NCBI GenBank assembly: GCA_050296515.1
Contig: JBNKRJ010000091.1
Span: forward strand, 62,001-126,000
Source: NBLH01 sp050296515
GTDB lineage: Bacteria; Bacteroidota; Bacteroidia; Bacteroidales; NBLH01
DNA: 64,000 nt
Direction of reading: 5' to 3'
Shown: positions 8,480 to 16,011 of the stretch, in pieces
Numbering within the stretch: the first letter of the stretch is position 1
Layout: the number at the start of each line of letters is the position of its first letter
Made by a program: the position numbers and the translations under genes
The notes under the pieces: generated by a model
Seen by the model: only the letters and a program-made list of their open reading frames with translations
Database searches by the model: none
What the model was told of the DNA's origin: nothing

Positions 8480-10106
8480 TGCATATCATCTAATAATTGT
8501 TGTTATATCTGCCATTCTTTTTATCCCTTTCTTAGGTTCGGTACATCTTTTTGATTGGGATGAGATCAATTTTGCCGAATCGGCCCGCGAAATGATTTTA
8601 ACCAAAGACTATTTGACTGTACAGGTAAACTTTGAAGCTTTTTGGGAAAAGCCACCGCTTTTTGCATGGTTTCAGGTATTAAGTATGAAAGTTTTTGGAA
8701 TTAATGAGTTTGCAGCAAGATTTCCTAATGCTATTGTTGGGATAATCACCCTTTTAGTACTTTTCAACATAGGAAAAAAATTATATAACGAAAAGTTTGG
8801 ACTTACCTGGGTATTGGTTTATGGTGCTTCCATTCTTCCTCATTTTTACTTTAAATCAGGAATTATTGATCCCTGGTTTAACTTTTTTATTTTTCTGGGA
8901 ATTTATTACTTCTTTCTATTTGCGAAAGAGCGTAATTTAAAGCTCAAATGGGTTTTTTGGTCTGCCTTCTTTATCGGTCTGGGTATATTAACCAAAGGAC
9001 CGGTGGCATTTTTGCTGTTTCTTTTAACGGCAGTAATTTTCATGTTTTTTGGCAAAAGCTTCAAAAGATTCTTAAATATAAAAACCATTATTGTTTATGC
9101 TTTCACAGTTTCTTTTGTTGGTGGTTTTTGGTTTATTCTCCAGGTTTTAAACGGAAATTCAGATATTTTGGTAAAGTTTATTGAATATCAGATTCGTTTA
9201 TTTACTATTGAAGATGCAGGTCATGGAGGATTTTTTCTTTATCATTTTGTGGTTTTGTTTTTTGGAGTATTTCCGGCATCGATATTTGCCATTAAATCTT
9301 TTAGAAGATATAAAGATGATACAATTGAACATGATCAATTCAGAATGTGGATGGTAATCCTTTTTTGGGTAGTCCTGATATTATTTACCATTGTAAATAC
9401 AAAAATAGTCCACTACTCCTCAATGTGTTATTTCCCAATGACTTTCTTAGCTGCTTACATTATAAAAAGAATTCTTGAAAACGATCAGCAATTTGATAAA
9501 TGGATGAAAATAACCATAGGAATAATTGCAAGTATACTTGGAATTGCTGTTGCAGGATTGCAGTTTTTCATTTCTTTTAAAGAAGATATTATTGCTTCTG
9601 GAATAATTAAGGACGATTTTGCTGTTGGAAACCTCCAGGCTAATGTATACTGGTCGGGTTTTGAGTTTTTGGTAGGTGCTATTTTAATTGTTGGAGTAAT
9701 ATTCTCATTAACTTACACAAAAGTTCCTCAGAAACAAATAGTTGGCATTTTCATCAGCACACTTATTTTTATTAATTTAAGTATGATTTTCATTGTGCCA
9801 AGAGTTGAAAAATACTCTCAAAATGCTGCTATTGAGTTTTACAAAGAAATATCAAAAGAAGATTGTTACTTAACAACATTTGGTTTCAAAAGCTATGCTA
9901 TTTACTACTACTTTGACAAACAAACTCCTACAAATAAAAATGAATATGATAATGACTGGTTATTTAAGGGTAAAATAGATAAACCAGTTTATGTAGTTTG
10001 TAAAAACACAGCCGAAGAAGACATGGTAAAATATTATCCAGCTTTTGAAAAGATTAAGAGCAAAAACGGATTTGTATTTTTTAAACGAGATATTGAAGTA
10101 AAATAA
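8463..10106 (+). CDS. GT-C glycosyltransferase (ArnT/PMT-like, lipid-linked sugar donor)
   Basis: This 547-residue protein has 11-13 hydrophobic segments and a C-terminal soluble domain. The first periplasmic loop has D-W-D-E followed by F-A-E-S-A-R-E, the acidic catalytic loop of the GT39/GT83 (PMT_2) superfamily. W-E-K-P-P-L-F-A-W and L-T-K-G-P-V-A follow. Such enzymes move a sugar from a polyprenyl-phosphate carrier to lipid A, protein or another acceptor outside the cytoplasmic membrane. It overlaps the PAP2 gene by 17 bases and is followed 7 bases later by a synthase able to make polyprenyl-phosphate sugars, so donor, transferase and phosphatase are encoded together. The sugar and acceptor are unknown. 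Confidence 0.85.
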   Translation: MLKKISAYHLIIVVISAILFIPFLGSVHLFDWDEINFAESAREMILTKDYLTVQVNFEAFWEKPPLFAWFQVLSMKVFGINEFAARFPNAIVGIITLLVLFNIGKKLYNEKFGLTWVLVYGASILPHFYFKSGIIDPWFNFFIFLGIYYFFLFAKERNLKLKWVFWSAFFIGLGILTKGPVAFLLFLLTAVIFMFFGKSFKRFLNIKTIIVYAFTVSFVGGFWFILQVLNGNSDILVKFIEYQIRLFTIEDAGHGGFFLYHFVVLFFGVFPASIFAIKSFRRYKDDTIEHDQFRMWMVILFWVVLILFTIVNTKIVHYSSMCYFPMTFLAAYIIKRILENDQQFDKWMKITIGIIASILGIAVAGLQFFISFKEDIIASGIIKDDFAVGNLQANVYWSGFEFLVGAILIVGVIFSLTYTKVPQKQIVGIFISTLIFINLSMIFIVPRVEKYSQNAAIEFYKEISKEDCYLTTFGFKSYAIYYYFDKQTPTNKNEYDNDWLFKGKIDKPVYVVCKNTAEEDMVKYYPAFEKIKSKNGFVFFKRDIEVK

Positions 10107-10113
10107 TATTCAT

Positions 10114-10857
10114 ATGATTAATGATAAAAAAATAATTGTTGTATTACCTGCTTATAATGCTGAAAAAACATTAGAAATTACCTATAACGAAATTCCCTTC
10201 GACATAGTTGATGAAGTGATTTTAGTAGACGATTTAAGCAACGATAAAACCATTGAAGTCGGGCAAAAACTAGGAATAAAACACATTGTAAAACATGAAA
10301 AAAACAAAGGTTACGGAGGTAATCAGAAATCGTGTTACAACAAAGCCCTTGAATTAAATGGTGACATTGTGGTAATGTTACATCCTGATTATCAATATAC
10401 TCCTAGGCTTCTTCGATCAATGTGCTACTTGCTTGCCGATGGAGCTTATGAAGTAGTGATTGGCTCACGAATTTTAGGAAGAGGTGCTCTAAAAGGAGGA
10501 ATGCCAATTTACAAATACATAGCAAACAGGTTTTTGACTTTAAGCCAGAACATTTTAATGGGACAGAAACTCTCTGAATATCATACCGGATACAGAGCTT
10601 TCACAGGAAATGTACTCAAAAGCATTAACTACAACATCAATTCTGACGACTTTGTATTTGATAATCAGATGCTTGCCCAGATTTTTAATGCAGGATTTGA
10701 AATTGCTGAAATTACCTGCCCAACCAAATATTTCGATGAAGCATCTTCAATTAACCTTAAAAGAAGTATGAAATACGGTTTTGGTGTTTTAGGTGTATCT
10801 CTTTCCTATTTCTTTAAACGCACAGGATTAGCAAAACCTAAAATATTCAAGAACTAA
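10114..10857 (+). CDS. GT2 polyprenyl-phosphate sugar synthase (dolichol-phosphate mannosyltransferase-like)
   Basis: This 247-residue GT-A enzyme begins I-I-V-V-L-P-A-Y-N-A-E-K-T-L, followed by V-D-D-L-S-N-D-K-T. H-P-D-Y-Q-Y (the metal-binding D-x-D region) lies near residue 90, and G-S-R-I-L-G-R-G-A-L-K-G-G-M-P with Y-K-Y-I-A-N-R-F after it. This arrangement is that of DPM1-like synthases, which attach a nucleotide sugar to polyprenyl phosphate on the cytoplasmic face. It lacks the C-terminal membrane helices of ArnC/GtrB, so it is probably peripheral. Third gene of the PAP2-GT-C-GT2 operon, closed by a strong terminator. Confidence 0.88.
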   Translation: MINDKKIIVVLPAYNAEKTLEITYNEIPFDIVDEVILVDDLSNDKTIEVGQKLGIKHIVKHEKNKGYGGNQKSCYNKALELNGDIVVMLHPDYQYTPRLLRSMCYLLADGAYEVVIGSRILGRGALKGGMPIYKYIANRFLTLSQNILMGQKLSEYHTGYRAFTGNVLKSINYNINSDDFVFDNQMLAQIFNAGFEIAEITCPTKYFDEASSINLKRSMKYGFGVLGVSLSYFFKRTGLAKPKIFKN

Positions 10858-10860
10858 AAC

Positions 10861-10895
10861 AAAAAACCATTTGCTACTTTGCAAATGGTTTTTTT
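10861..10895. terminator. Bidirectional terminator
   Basis: CCATTTGC (10867-10874) pairs with GCAAATGG (10881-10888). It is flanked by A6 on the left and T7 on the right, so it can end transcription on both strands. It serves the plus-strand glycosyltransferase operon and the minus-strand outer-membrane protein gene that ends at 10917. Confidence 0.9.
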
Positions 10896-10916
10896 ATATT
10901 CTTACATATCCTATCG

Positions 10917-11714
10917 TTATTTCCAGAAAGGTACTTTCCTTAACTTTCTTCTCCACCAGAAAGTTTTCTCACTTAACCATCCGTAAGGAATATTTACTGA
11001 AGTAGTAATTGTAAAAAATTGTTTTACCTGCCCTTCATATTTATATAAAGGAGTTCCATCAGCATCGAGAGCATCTGTATATTTATCATTAAAAACGGAC
11101 GATGGGTAAAAATCAAGTTGAATATTTACCACCTTCCAGTTCATTCCTAGCATTAAATTAAAAGTCATATTTTTAAATTCATCTGATTGTAGTTTTGCCC
11201 CTCCAGTCTCGCCCCAGCTCGTCTTTTCAGATGTTGCCATTGAAAAAATATAATTAAACTGAACTCCAGCATAAACATAACGCTGTGTATCCCAAATATC
11301 AGGACCATACTTAAAAACTAGTGGTACACCTACCATATTTAATCGATGAGTTTCCTTTAAAGTATATGCACCGTTAATAGTCTCGTATTTCGAGCTTATT
11401 CCTGTATTATTATAATCAATACCTGTAATGACTCCAGCAACATCTCCTGTAAAATCAAAGTGATACAAAACACTAACTTTGAACCCCGGGGTGTATCCAG
11501 CATATGAACCTAAAGGAGTTAATTGCATTTCCTGAATATCTTCAGCAGGTATACCTGGCACTTTTAGGTATTTATTAGGATTCATGTCTGGTTGGCCACT
11601 AAATGCATTACTAAACCCAAATCTTAATGCAATATATCTGTATTCACTACCTTGACCAAAAGAAGTGCCAATGATAAGTAATGAAACCAATATTAATAGA
11701 AAATAACTCTTCAT
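10917..11714 (-). CDS. Outer-membrane beta-barrel protein (PorT-like)
   Basis: This 265-residue protein has a signal peptide (S-Y-F-L-L-I-L-V-S-L-L-I-I-G-T-S-F-G-Q-G). Alternating hydrophobic/aromatic beta strands follow, such as Y-I-A-L-R-F-G-F, F-K-V-S-V-L-Y-H-F-D-F and V-Y-A-G-V-Q-F-N-Y-I-F. This is the pattern of the 8-stranded Bacteroidota barrel families. The C-terminus is unusual for a barrel: after the last strand it ends in a basic, Trp-rich tail (F-W-W-R-R-K-L-R-K-V-P-F-W-K). It starts 38 bases after a kelch lipoprotein gene and is probably co-transcribed with it. Function unknown. Confidence 0.75.
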   Translation of the reverse strand: MKSYFLLILVSLLIIGTSFGQGSEYRYIALRFGFSNAFSGQPDMNPNKYLKVPGIPAEDIQEMQLTPLGSYAGYTPGFKVSVLYHFDFTGDVAGVITGIDYNNTGISSKYETINGAYTLKETHRLNMVGVPLVFKYGPDIWDTQRYVYAGVQFNYIFSMATSEKTSWGETGGAKLQSDEFKNMTFNLMLGMNWKVVNIQLDFYPSSVFNDKYTDALDADGTPLYKYEGQVKQFFTITTSVNIPYGWLSEKTFWWRRKLRKVPFWK

Positions 11715-11752
11715 CAGTAAATTATTTTATTTTTATTTCAATCTTTAATTTA

Positions 11753-13345
11753 TTATTTCTTCGCTGAATCATTAAAAGGCTGATATTTCCAGAAATCTTG
11801 CTGAGTAGGTATACCTGACTGAGATTCTGGAGGATTAGGAGCAACATAATCAAATGGCTGCGTACCATATCCCACATATCCTTCCTTTTTAGATGGAATT
11901 GCAAATCCAATAGCCCTGGTTATAGCCCTAACAGCACCGTCTCTACCTGTTTTGTCTGCAGTATAAGGTTGTACATCTAACCATGTATTTGTATATGGAT
12001 CATAACGATAAAAATCATTAAAAATTTGTCCAGTATATGGTCCTTCATACATATCACCAATAATATTATCACCAGTTCCAACATAAGCTTGCTCACCAAT
12101 TACAAAAGCTACAGCATTAGCCCTAGGACCACCTTTAAAAAATGCTCTTTGTTGCCATGTTCCTGATGCAGGATCATCCCTGTCGGGAGTAAAAGCCCAA
12201 AAATCATCCAAAAAAGTACCATCTTCAGTAACTCCTAAACCAAAGTAGCCAACTCCATTCAAGGTAAAAGCAACAGCACCTTGTCTTGCCTTAGCACCAC
12301 CAGGTATAGTTTGCAGTTGACGCCAGCCGTTATTTGGTTTATCCTTAGCTGCTTCAACTGGATCGTAAATGATCCAATCTGATAAAACGTGCGTACTTTT
12401 TCCTGTTCCGATATAAGCAAAACCATTAATAACAAAACATACTGCATTGCTCCTGGCAATACCAAAAGGTTCAGTAGCAGTCCAGCTACTTTTGCTTAAA
12501 TCATATTCAAGCAGCCTCACTGATTTATCACTAACAAGATCATTGCCAACATGATCACCAAATCCAATAAAAATAGATTTAGTGGTGCGAGGTGAGGTCT
12601 CTATTTTGTATTCCATTGCAAACCCAATACCATTCATAAGCTTGCCAGGAAGGCCTCCGTTTGTGCCATCGGGCAAAGGTTTTATAAAGTCAGTACTCCA
12701 GGTTCCAGAACCACTTTGTGAAGGCAAATAAGTTATTACGTCATTTAATAGAGCTTGTCCATTTCCTGTTTGACCAGTACCAAAGAATATAGTGTCCCCA
12801 AAGTTAAAAACCAATGCATCCGTTCTCCAGGAAGAAGAAGGTTTATCTGTTGTAAGTTGTTCAAACCATTCATCAATCGCTGGCTTTGTTGGTACAAGTG
12901 TAGTTGTTGGATTATAACCAATTGTACCGTCTCTTCTTTCAACCCATGTTCTTACGTAATAATCAGTTCCCGCAACCAAATTAGTTATTGGACTTTCAAA
13001 TTTAAATCCGGTAATATTTGCAATATTTGCAAGGCCACTTACTGGAAAAATAGTAAATGAATCGGCTGTTTCTACAGTTGGTTCAGTTACTGTTGAACTC
13101 CAACAATGACCATATCTTACAATTGTATCACCATACGAAGAAATATCACCCTCAACAAGTAAATAATAATCGGCACGCGAGATAGCTTTGTCATCTACGG
13201 TATATGCATAGAGCTCGCCATCATAAATTGTCTTAAAATTCTGATCAAATGTTGCCCTGGAAAAAGAATAATTTTGTTCTTTTTTAGAGCAGGCAAAAGC
13301 AATAAAAAGCAGCCCTATAATAAGGAAATAAAATGATCGCTTCAT
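11753..13345 (-). CDS. Kelch-repeat beta-propeller lipoprotein
   Basis: This 530-residue protein has a lipoprotein signal peptide with the acceptor at C19 (F-I-A-F-A-C-S-K-K). Residues about 25-150 resemble a fibronectin-like or Bacteroidota surface domain (Y-Y-V-R-T-W-V-E). From about 160 onward, kelch-type blades recur: G-F-A-Y-I-G-T-G, G-V-G-Y-F-G-L-G and Q-A-Y-V-G-T-G, each followed by an aromatic 'W.YDP..W' segment. The propeller probably has six or so blades. Such lipoproteins are surface or periplasmic and may bind glycans or peptides, but no catalytic residues are recognised. It is the first gene of a two-gene unit with the barrel protein. Confidence 0.8.
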   Translation of the reverse strand: MKRSFYFLIIGLLFIAFACSKKEQNYSFSRATFDQNFKTIYDGELYAYTVDDKAISRADYYLLVEGDISSYGDTIVRYGHCWSSTVTEPTVETADSFTIFPVSGLANIANITGFKFESPITNLVAGTDYYVRTWVERRDGTIGYNPTTTLVPTKPAIDEWFEQLTTDKPSSSWRTDALVFNFGDTIFFGTGQTGNGQALLNDVITYLPSQSGSGTWSTDFIKPLPDGTNGGLPGKLMNGIGFAMEYKIETSPRTTKSIFIGFGDHVGNDLVSDKSVRLLEYDLSKSSWTATEPFGIARSNAVCFVINGFAYIGTGKSTHVLSDWIIYDPVEAAKDKPNNGWRQLQTIPGGAKARQGAVAFTLNGVGYFGLGVTEDGTFLDDFWAFTPDRDDPASGTWQQRAFFKGGPRANAVAFVIGEQAYVGTGDNIIGDMYEGPYTGQIFNDFYRYDPYTNTWLDVQPYTADKTGRDGAVRAITRAIGFAIPSKKEGYVGYGTQPFDYVAPNPPESQSGIPTQQDFWKYQPFNDSAKK

Positions 13346-13411
13346 CTGTTTCTGTTTAATTTTTTTTATGAATCCTAAAAATTATGCATCAAAACTTATA
13401 TGGATTTGATT

Positions 13412-13468
13412 CAAATATACCAAAATAACGAATAATTTGCCTATATAATATATCATCAGGCAATTATT
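13412..13468 (-). promoter_or_regulatory. Probable kelch-gene promoter element with adjacent inverted repeat
   Basis: TATATTTG on the minus strand (13419-13412) matches the -7 consensus 67 bases before the kelch gene start. Just upstream is an imperfect inverted repeat (AATAATTTGCCT at 13431-13442 and AGGCAATTATT at 13458-13468, one bulged base). It covers the -33 region and could be an operator. No -33 TTG is evident. The rest of the 13346-13591 gap holds nothing recognisable. Confidence 0.4.
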
Positions 13469-13591
13469 TTACAAGAACTATTCCAATTGAGATAAATTAC
13501 AAAAATTTGGTAAATACAAAATTATAACAAATATGGTTCTTATTTCAATTATATTTATTTTATAGACCAAAAATGCAAGTATTATGTTGTT

Positions 13592-14059
13592 TTAAAGTAA
13601 AGATAAAAAAACCTTTGCTTTTTTTATCTTTACAACGTTATATTTCATCCAGTTATTCTTTTGTATTTTCAAATCGCATTTCTCTAAATACGCAGTATAA
13701 CCATTTCGGCCTTCCAATAAATAATAACATTTGCTTCGCCCCTTTTTGTCGCTTAATTCAGTTATTCCTAAATATCTAAAATCGTAACTCTCATTTACTC
13801 TATACTCAGGATGAATCGGTTCCAAAAAAATTTGTCCCTTACAGTTAATTTTATCTATATGAAACTTATAATACCCTCCTAACTTAATATTATAATCCTT
13901 ATAAAACATTGTTGGCACTAAATGCCTATCTTCAAAAATATCCTGAACCACAAAATATTCTCCTTCATCCGGTAAAACAACAGTTTTTATAAGTAAAAAA
14001 TCCATTATTTCTCCAACTCTAAGTTTTCTATTCTCTTTGTGATAATATACTTTCTTCAT
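13592..14059 (-). CDS. Small uncharacterised protein, possible OB-fold
   Basis: This 155-residue protein starts at an ATG at 14059 and has no signal peptide or membrane helix. It is rich in beta-type segments (F-L-L-I-K-T-V-V-L-P, Y-F-V-V-Q-D-I-F, Y-Y-K-F-H-I-D-K-I). The phrase C-K-G-Q-I-F-L-E-P-I-H-P-E-Y resembles the end of an S1/OB-type barrel, but this is weak and no function is assigned. Codon use and composition look like a genuine gene. Its last 12 codons coincide with a perfect AT-rich hairpin, so the C-terminal K-I-K-K-A-K-V-F-L-S-L-L may be translated terminator sequence. Confidence 0.6.
   Translation of the reverse strand: MKKVYYHKENRKLRVGEIMDFLLIKTVVLPDEGEYFVVQDIFEDRHLVPTMFYKDYNIKLGGYYKFHIDKINCKGQIFLEPIHPEYRVNESYDFRYLGITELSDKKGRSKCYYLLEGRNGYTAYLEKCDLKIQKNNWMKYNVVKIKKAKVFLSLL
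13597..13633 (-). terminator. AT-rich 15-bp hairpin inside the 3' end of the coding region
   Basis: GTAAAGATAAAAAAA (13597-13611) and its exact complement (13619-13633) flank a 7-base loop. On the minus strand the distal arm contains a T7 run and the stop codon follows at once. It has the layout of an intrinsic terminator overlapping the gene end. The low GC content makes its efficiency uncertain. Confidence 0.5.
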
Positions 14060-14191
14060 AAACTCAAAAGAAGGACAGCAAAATTCATATCAAATAAATA
14101 TTTAATAAAAGTAAACCAAAGACAAGACATAAACACAATTACCATTCTATTATTGTTAAAATTATGTGATAATTTTGTGATAATCTGTAAC

Positions 14192-14199
14192 TAGCTTTG
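14192..14199 (+). promoter_or_regulatory. -7 element (TAGCTTTG) before msrB
   Basis: TAGCTTTG matches TAnnTTTG exactly, 55 bases before the msrB start. A TTTTG at 14173-14177 is only 14 bases upstream of it, too close for the usual spacing, so the distal element is uncertain. Confidence 0.45.
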
Positions 14200-14254
14200 T
14201 TATTGATAGTTTTACAAAAAAAATTCGCTTTTAACAAACTAAAATTACAAAATC

Positions 14255-14749
14255 ATGAAAACAATATATTTATGCTTATTGATAATTGCGGTAAATTTAC
14301 AATTTCAATCTTGCGCACAAAGCAATGAAAGAGAAAAGAAAGAAATTGTAAAAACTGAAAAGATGGAAAAGGCTGACGAAGAATGGAAAAAAATATTGAC
14401 ACCAATGCAGTTTTTTGTTACTCGCGAAAGTGGTACGGAAAGACCTTTTACAGGGAAGTTTGATGAGTTTTTTGAAAAAGGAACTTATGTTTGCATTTGC
14501 TGTAAACAGGAACTTTTTGAATCAACCACAAAGTATAATTCAGGATGCGGATGGCCTGCCTTTTTTGATGTAAAGACAAACAAAAATATTGTTTTAAAAA
14601 AAGATAAATCACATGGAATGATTCGTACCGAAGTACGATGTGCCAAATGCGATGCCCATCTCGGTCATGTTTTTGAAGATGGGCCTCAACCTACCGGGTT
14701 GCGATATTGCATAAATTCTGAAGCCATGGACTTCATACCTAAAAAGTGA
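14255..14749 (+). CDS. msrB: Peptide methionine-(R)-S-oxide reductase, lipoprotein form
   Basis: MsrB reduces the R-epimer of methionine sulfoxide in damaged proteins. The 164-residue product starts with a lipoprotein signal (acceptor C20 in F-Q-S-C-A-Q), so the enzyme is membrane-anchored in the envelope rather than cytoplasmic. The catalytic domain spans about residues 45-162. It has zinc-binding C-x-x-C pairs (C-I-C-C and C-A-K-C), the G-C-G-W-P-A-F substrate loop, H-L-G-H-V-F and the catalytic cysteine in L-R-Y-C-I-N-S. A charged linker joins anchor and domain. The partner reductant is not encoded nearby. It converges with the alcohol dehydrogenase gene, leaving only 4 bases between stops and no terminator. 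Confidence 0.93.
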   Translation: MKTIYLCLLIIAVNLQFQSCAQSNEREKKEIVKTEKMEKADEEWKKILTPMQFFVTRESGTERPFTGKFDEFFEKGTYVCICCKQELFESTTKYNSGCGWPAFFDVKTNKNIVLKKDKSHGMIRTEVRCAKCDAHLGHVFEDGPQPTGLRYCINSEAMDFIPKK

Positions 14750-14753
14750 AATT

Positions 14754-15896
14754 TTATAACATTAAATCCACAATTTTTTCAAAGTCCTCGTTGGTCAACT
14801 TATGATTGTAACCAGAGGCTTTGTTTTTGATTAACAATTCCAAAATTTCTGTTTTTTTGTCTTTTGAAATTCCTATTTCAGATAAACGGACAGGGGCTTT
14901 TATTGATTTAAAGAAAGATTTTAGTTTTAGCAGAAAATCATCAATTGAGCTAACATTAAATATCAGTTTTGCCAATTTTAGCACTCTTTCCGGAATTCTG
15001 TCTTTTTGGAGATGAAGCCAGGCAGGATAGGCTATAGAGAGGCTTGCTCCATGAGGTACATCGTATAACATTGATAAAACATGGCCAATATTATGCACCC
15101 CCCAATCACCACTAGCTACTCTGCCATAGGCAGTTATACCATTTAGGGCACACGTAGATTGTAAAAGAACATTTGCCCTATAATCATAATTTTCAGGCTC
15201 TTTTAGCACCAAATTAGCATAGCGCATTGCCTCTAAAACGATTGACTGTACAAACCTATCTGCTAATCCGGACTCACCTTTAGCAAAGAAAGCTTCAAAA
15301 GAATGTGCTATCAGATCAACAATTCCATACGCTGTGTATTCAGGCGAAACCGAAAAAGTATAAACTGGATTTAAAAAAGAATGTTTTGGATACATTAACG
15401 GATGAACAAACCCAATTTTTTCATTTGTTTCAGGATTTTGAACTACTGCAGCTGCATTCATTTCGGTTCCTGTTGCTGCAAGGGTTAAAATACATATTAA
15501 AGGAATTTCCTTTTTTGGAATAACTTTTCCTTTCATTACCTCCCAAGGGTTCAAGTTTTCAGCAATACAAACTGATACCACTTTTGCCGAATCAATTACG
15601 CTTCCACCTCCTAATGCTATAACAACTTCAACATTTTGTTCAATTCCAAGTTGCATTGCTTTCTCCACATCACTAAGCACAGGATTTGGTTTGATGCCGC
15701 TATATTCAAAAACTTTACAATCAGCACTTTTTAATTGCCGAATAACATCGTTGTACGAACCATTTTTTTTAACAGAGCCTCCACCATAAATCATCAAAAC
15801 TTTAGAGCCAAATAGCTTTACTGTCTCGGCAAGGTTTTCAACCACATCTTTGCCAAAATGCAACTTTACAGGATTATATATAGTGAAGTTTTCCAT
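14754..15896 (-). CDS. Iron-containing alcohol dehydrogenase (BdhA/YqhD type)
   Basis: This 380-residue group III alcohol dehydrogenase probably reduces aldehydes to alcohols with NAD(P)H. The nucleotide-binding G-G-G-S-V-I-D-S-A-K is near residue 95. The metal ligands lie in D-L-I-A-H-S-F-E (D and H), H-N-I-G-H and P-H-G-A-S-L. The N-terminal F-x-I-Y-N-P-V-K-L-H-F-G-K-D and length match the butanol dehydrogenase/YqhD subgroup. Cofactor and substrate preference cannot be read. No promoter matching the TAnnTTTG consensus was found in the 103-base gap to the plus-strand kinase gene. Confidence 0.9.
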   Translation of the reverse strand: MENFTIYNPVKLHFGKDVVENLAETVKLFGSKVLMIYGGGSVKKNGSYNDVIRQLKSADCKVFEYSGIKPNPVLSDVEKAMQLGIEQNVEVVIALGGGSVIDSAKVVSVCIAENLNPWEVMKGKVIPKKEIPLICILTLAATGTEMNAAAVVQNPETNEKIGFVHPLMYPKHSFLNPVYTFSVSPEYTAYGIVDLIAHSFEAFFAKGESGLADRFVQSIVLEAMRYANLVLKEPENYDYRANVLLQSTCALNGITAYGRVASGDWGVHNIGHVLSMLYDVPHGASLSIAYPAWLHLQKDRIPERVLKLAKLIFNVSSIDDFLLKLKSFFKSIKAPVRLSEIGISKDKKTEILELLIKNKASGYNHKLTNEDFEKIVDLML

Positions 15897-16011
15897 AGCA
15901 TGTTTTTTTTGTTACTTTGCAACATTTTAGGAATAAAGTTAATAAAACTAACTGAATTTTTTAGTCAGAATTCATTTACAATTATGCTTTTATTTGCAAA
16001 TGCCATTAACC

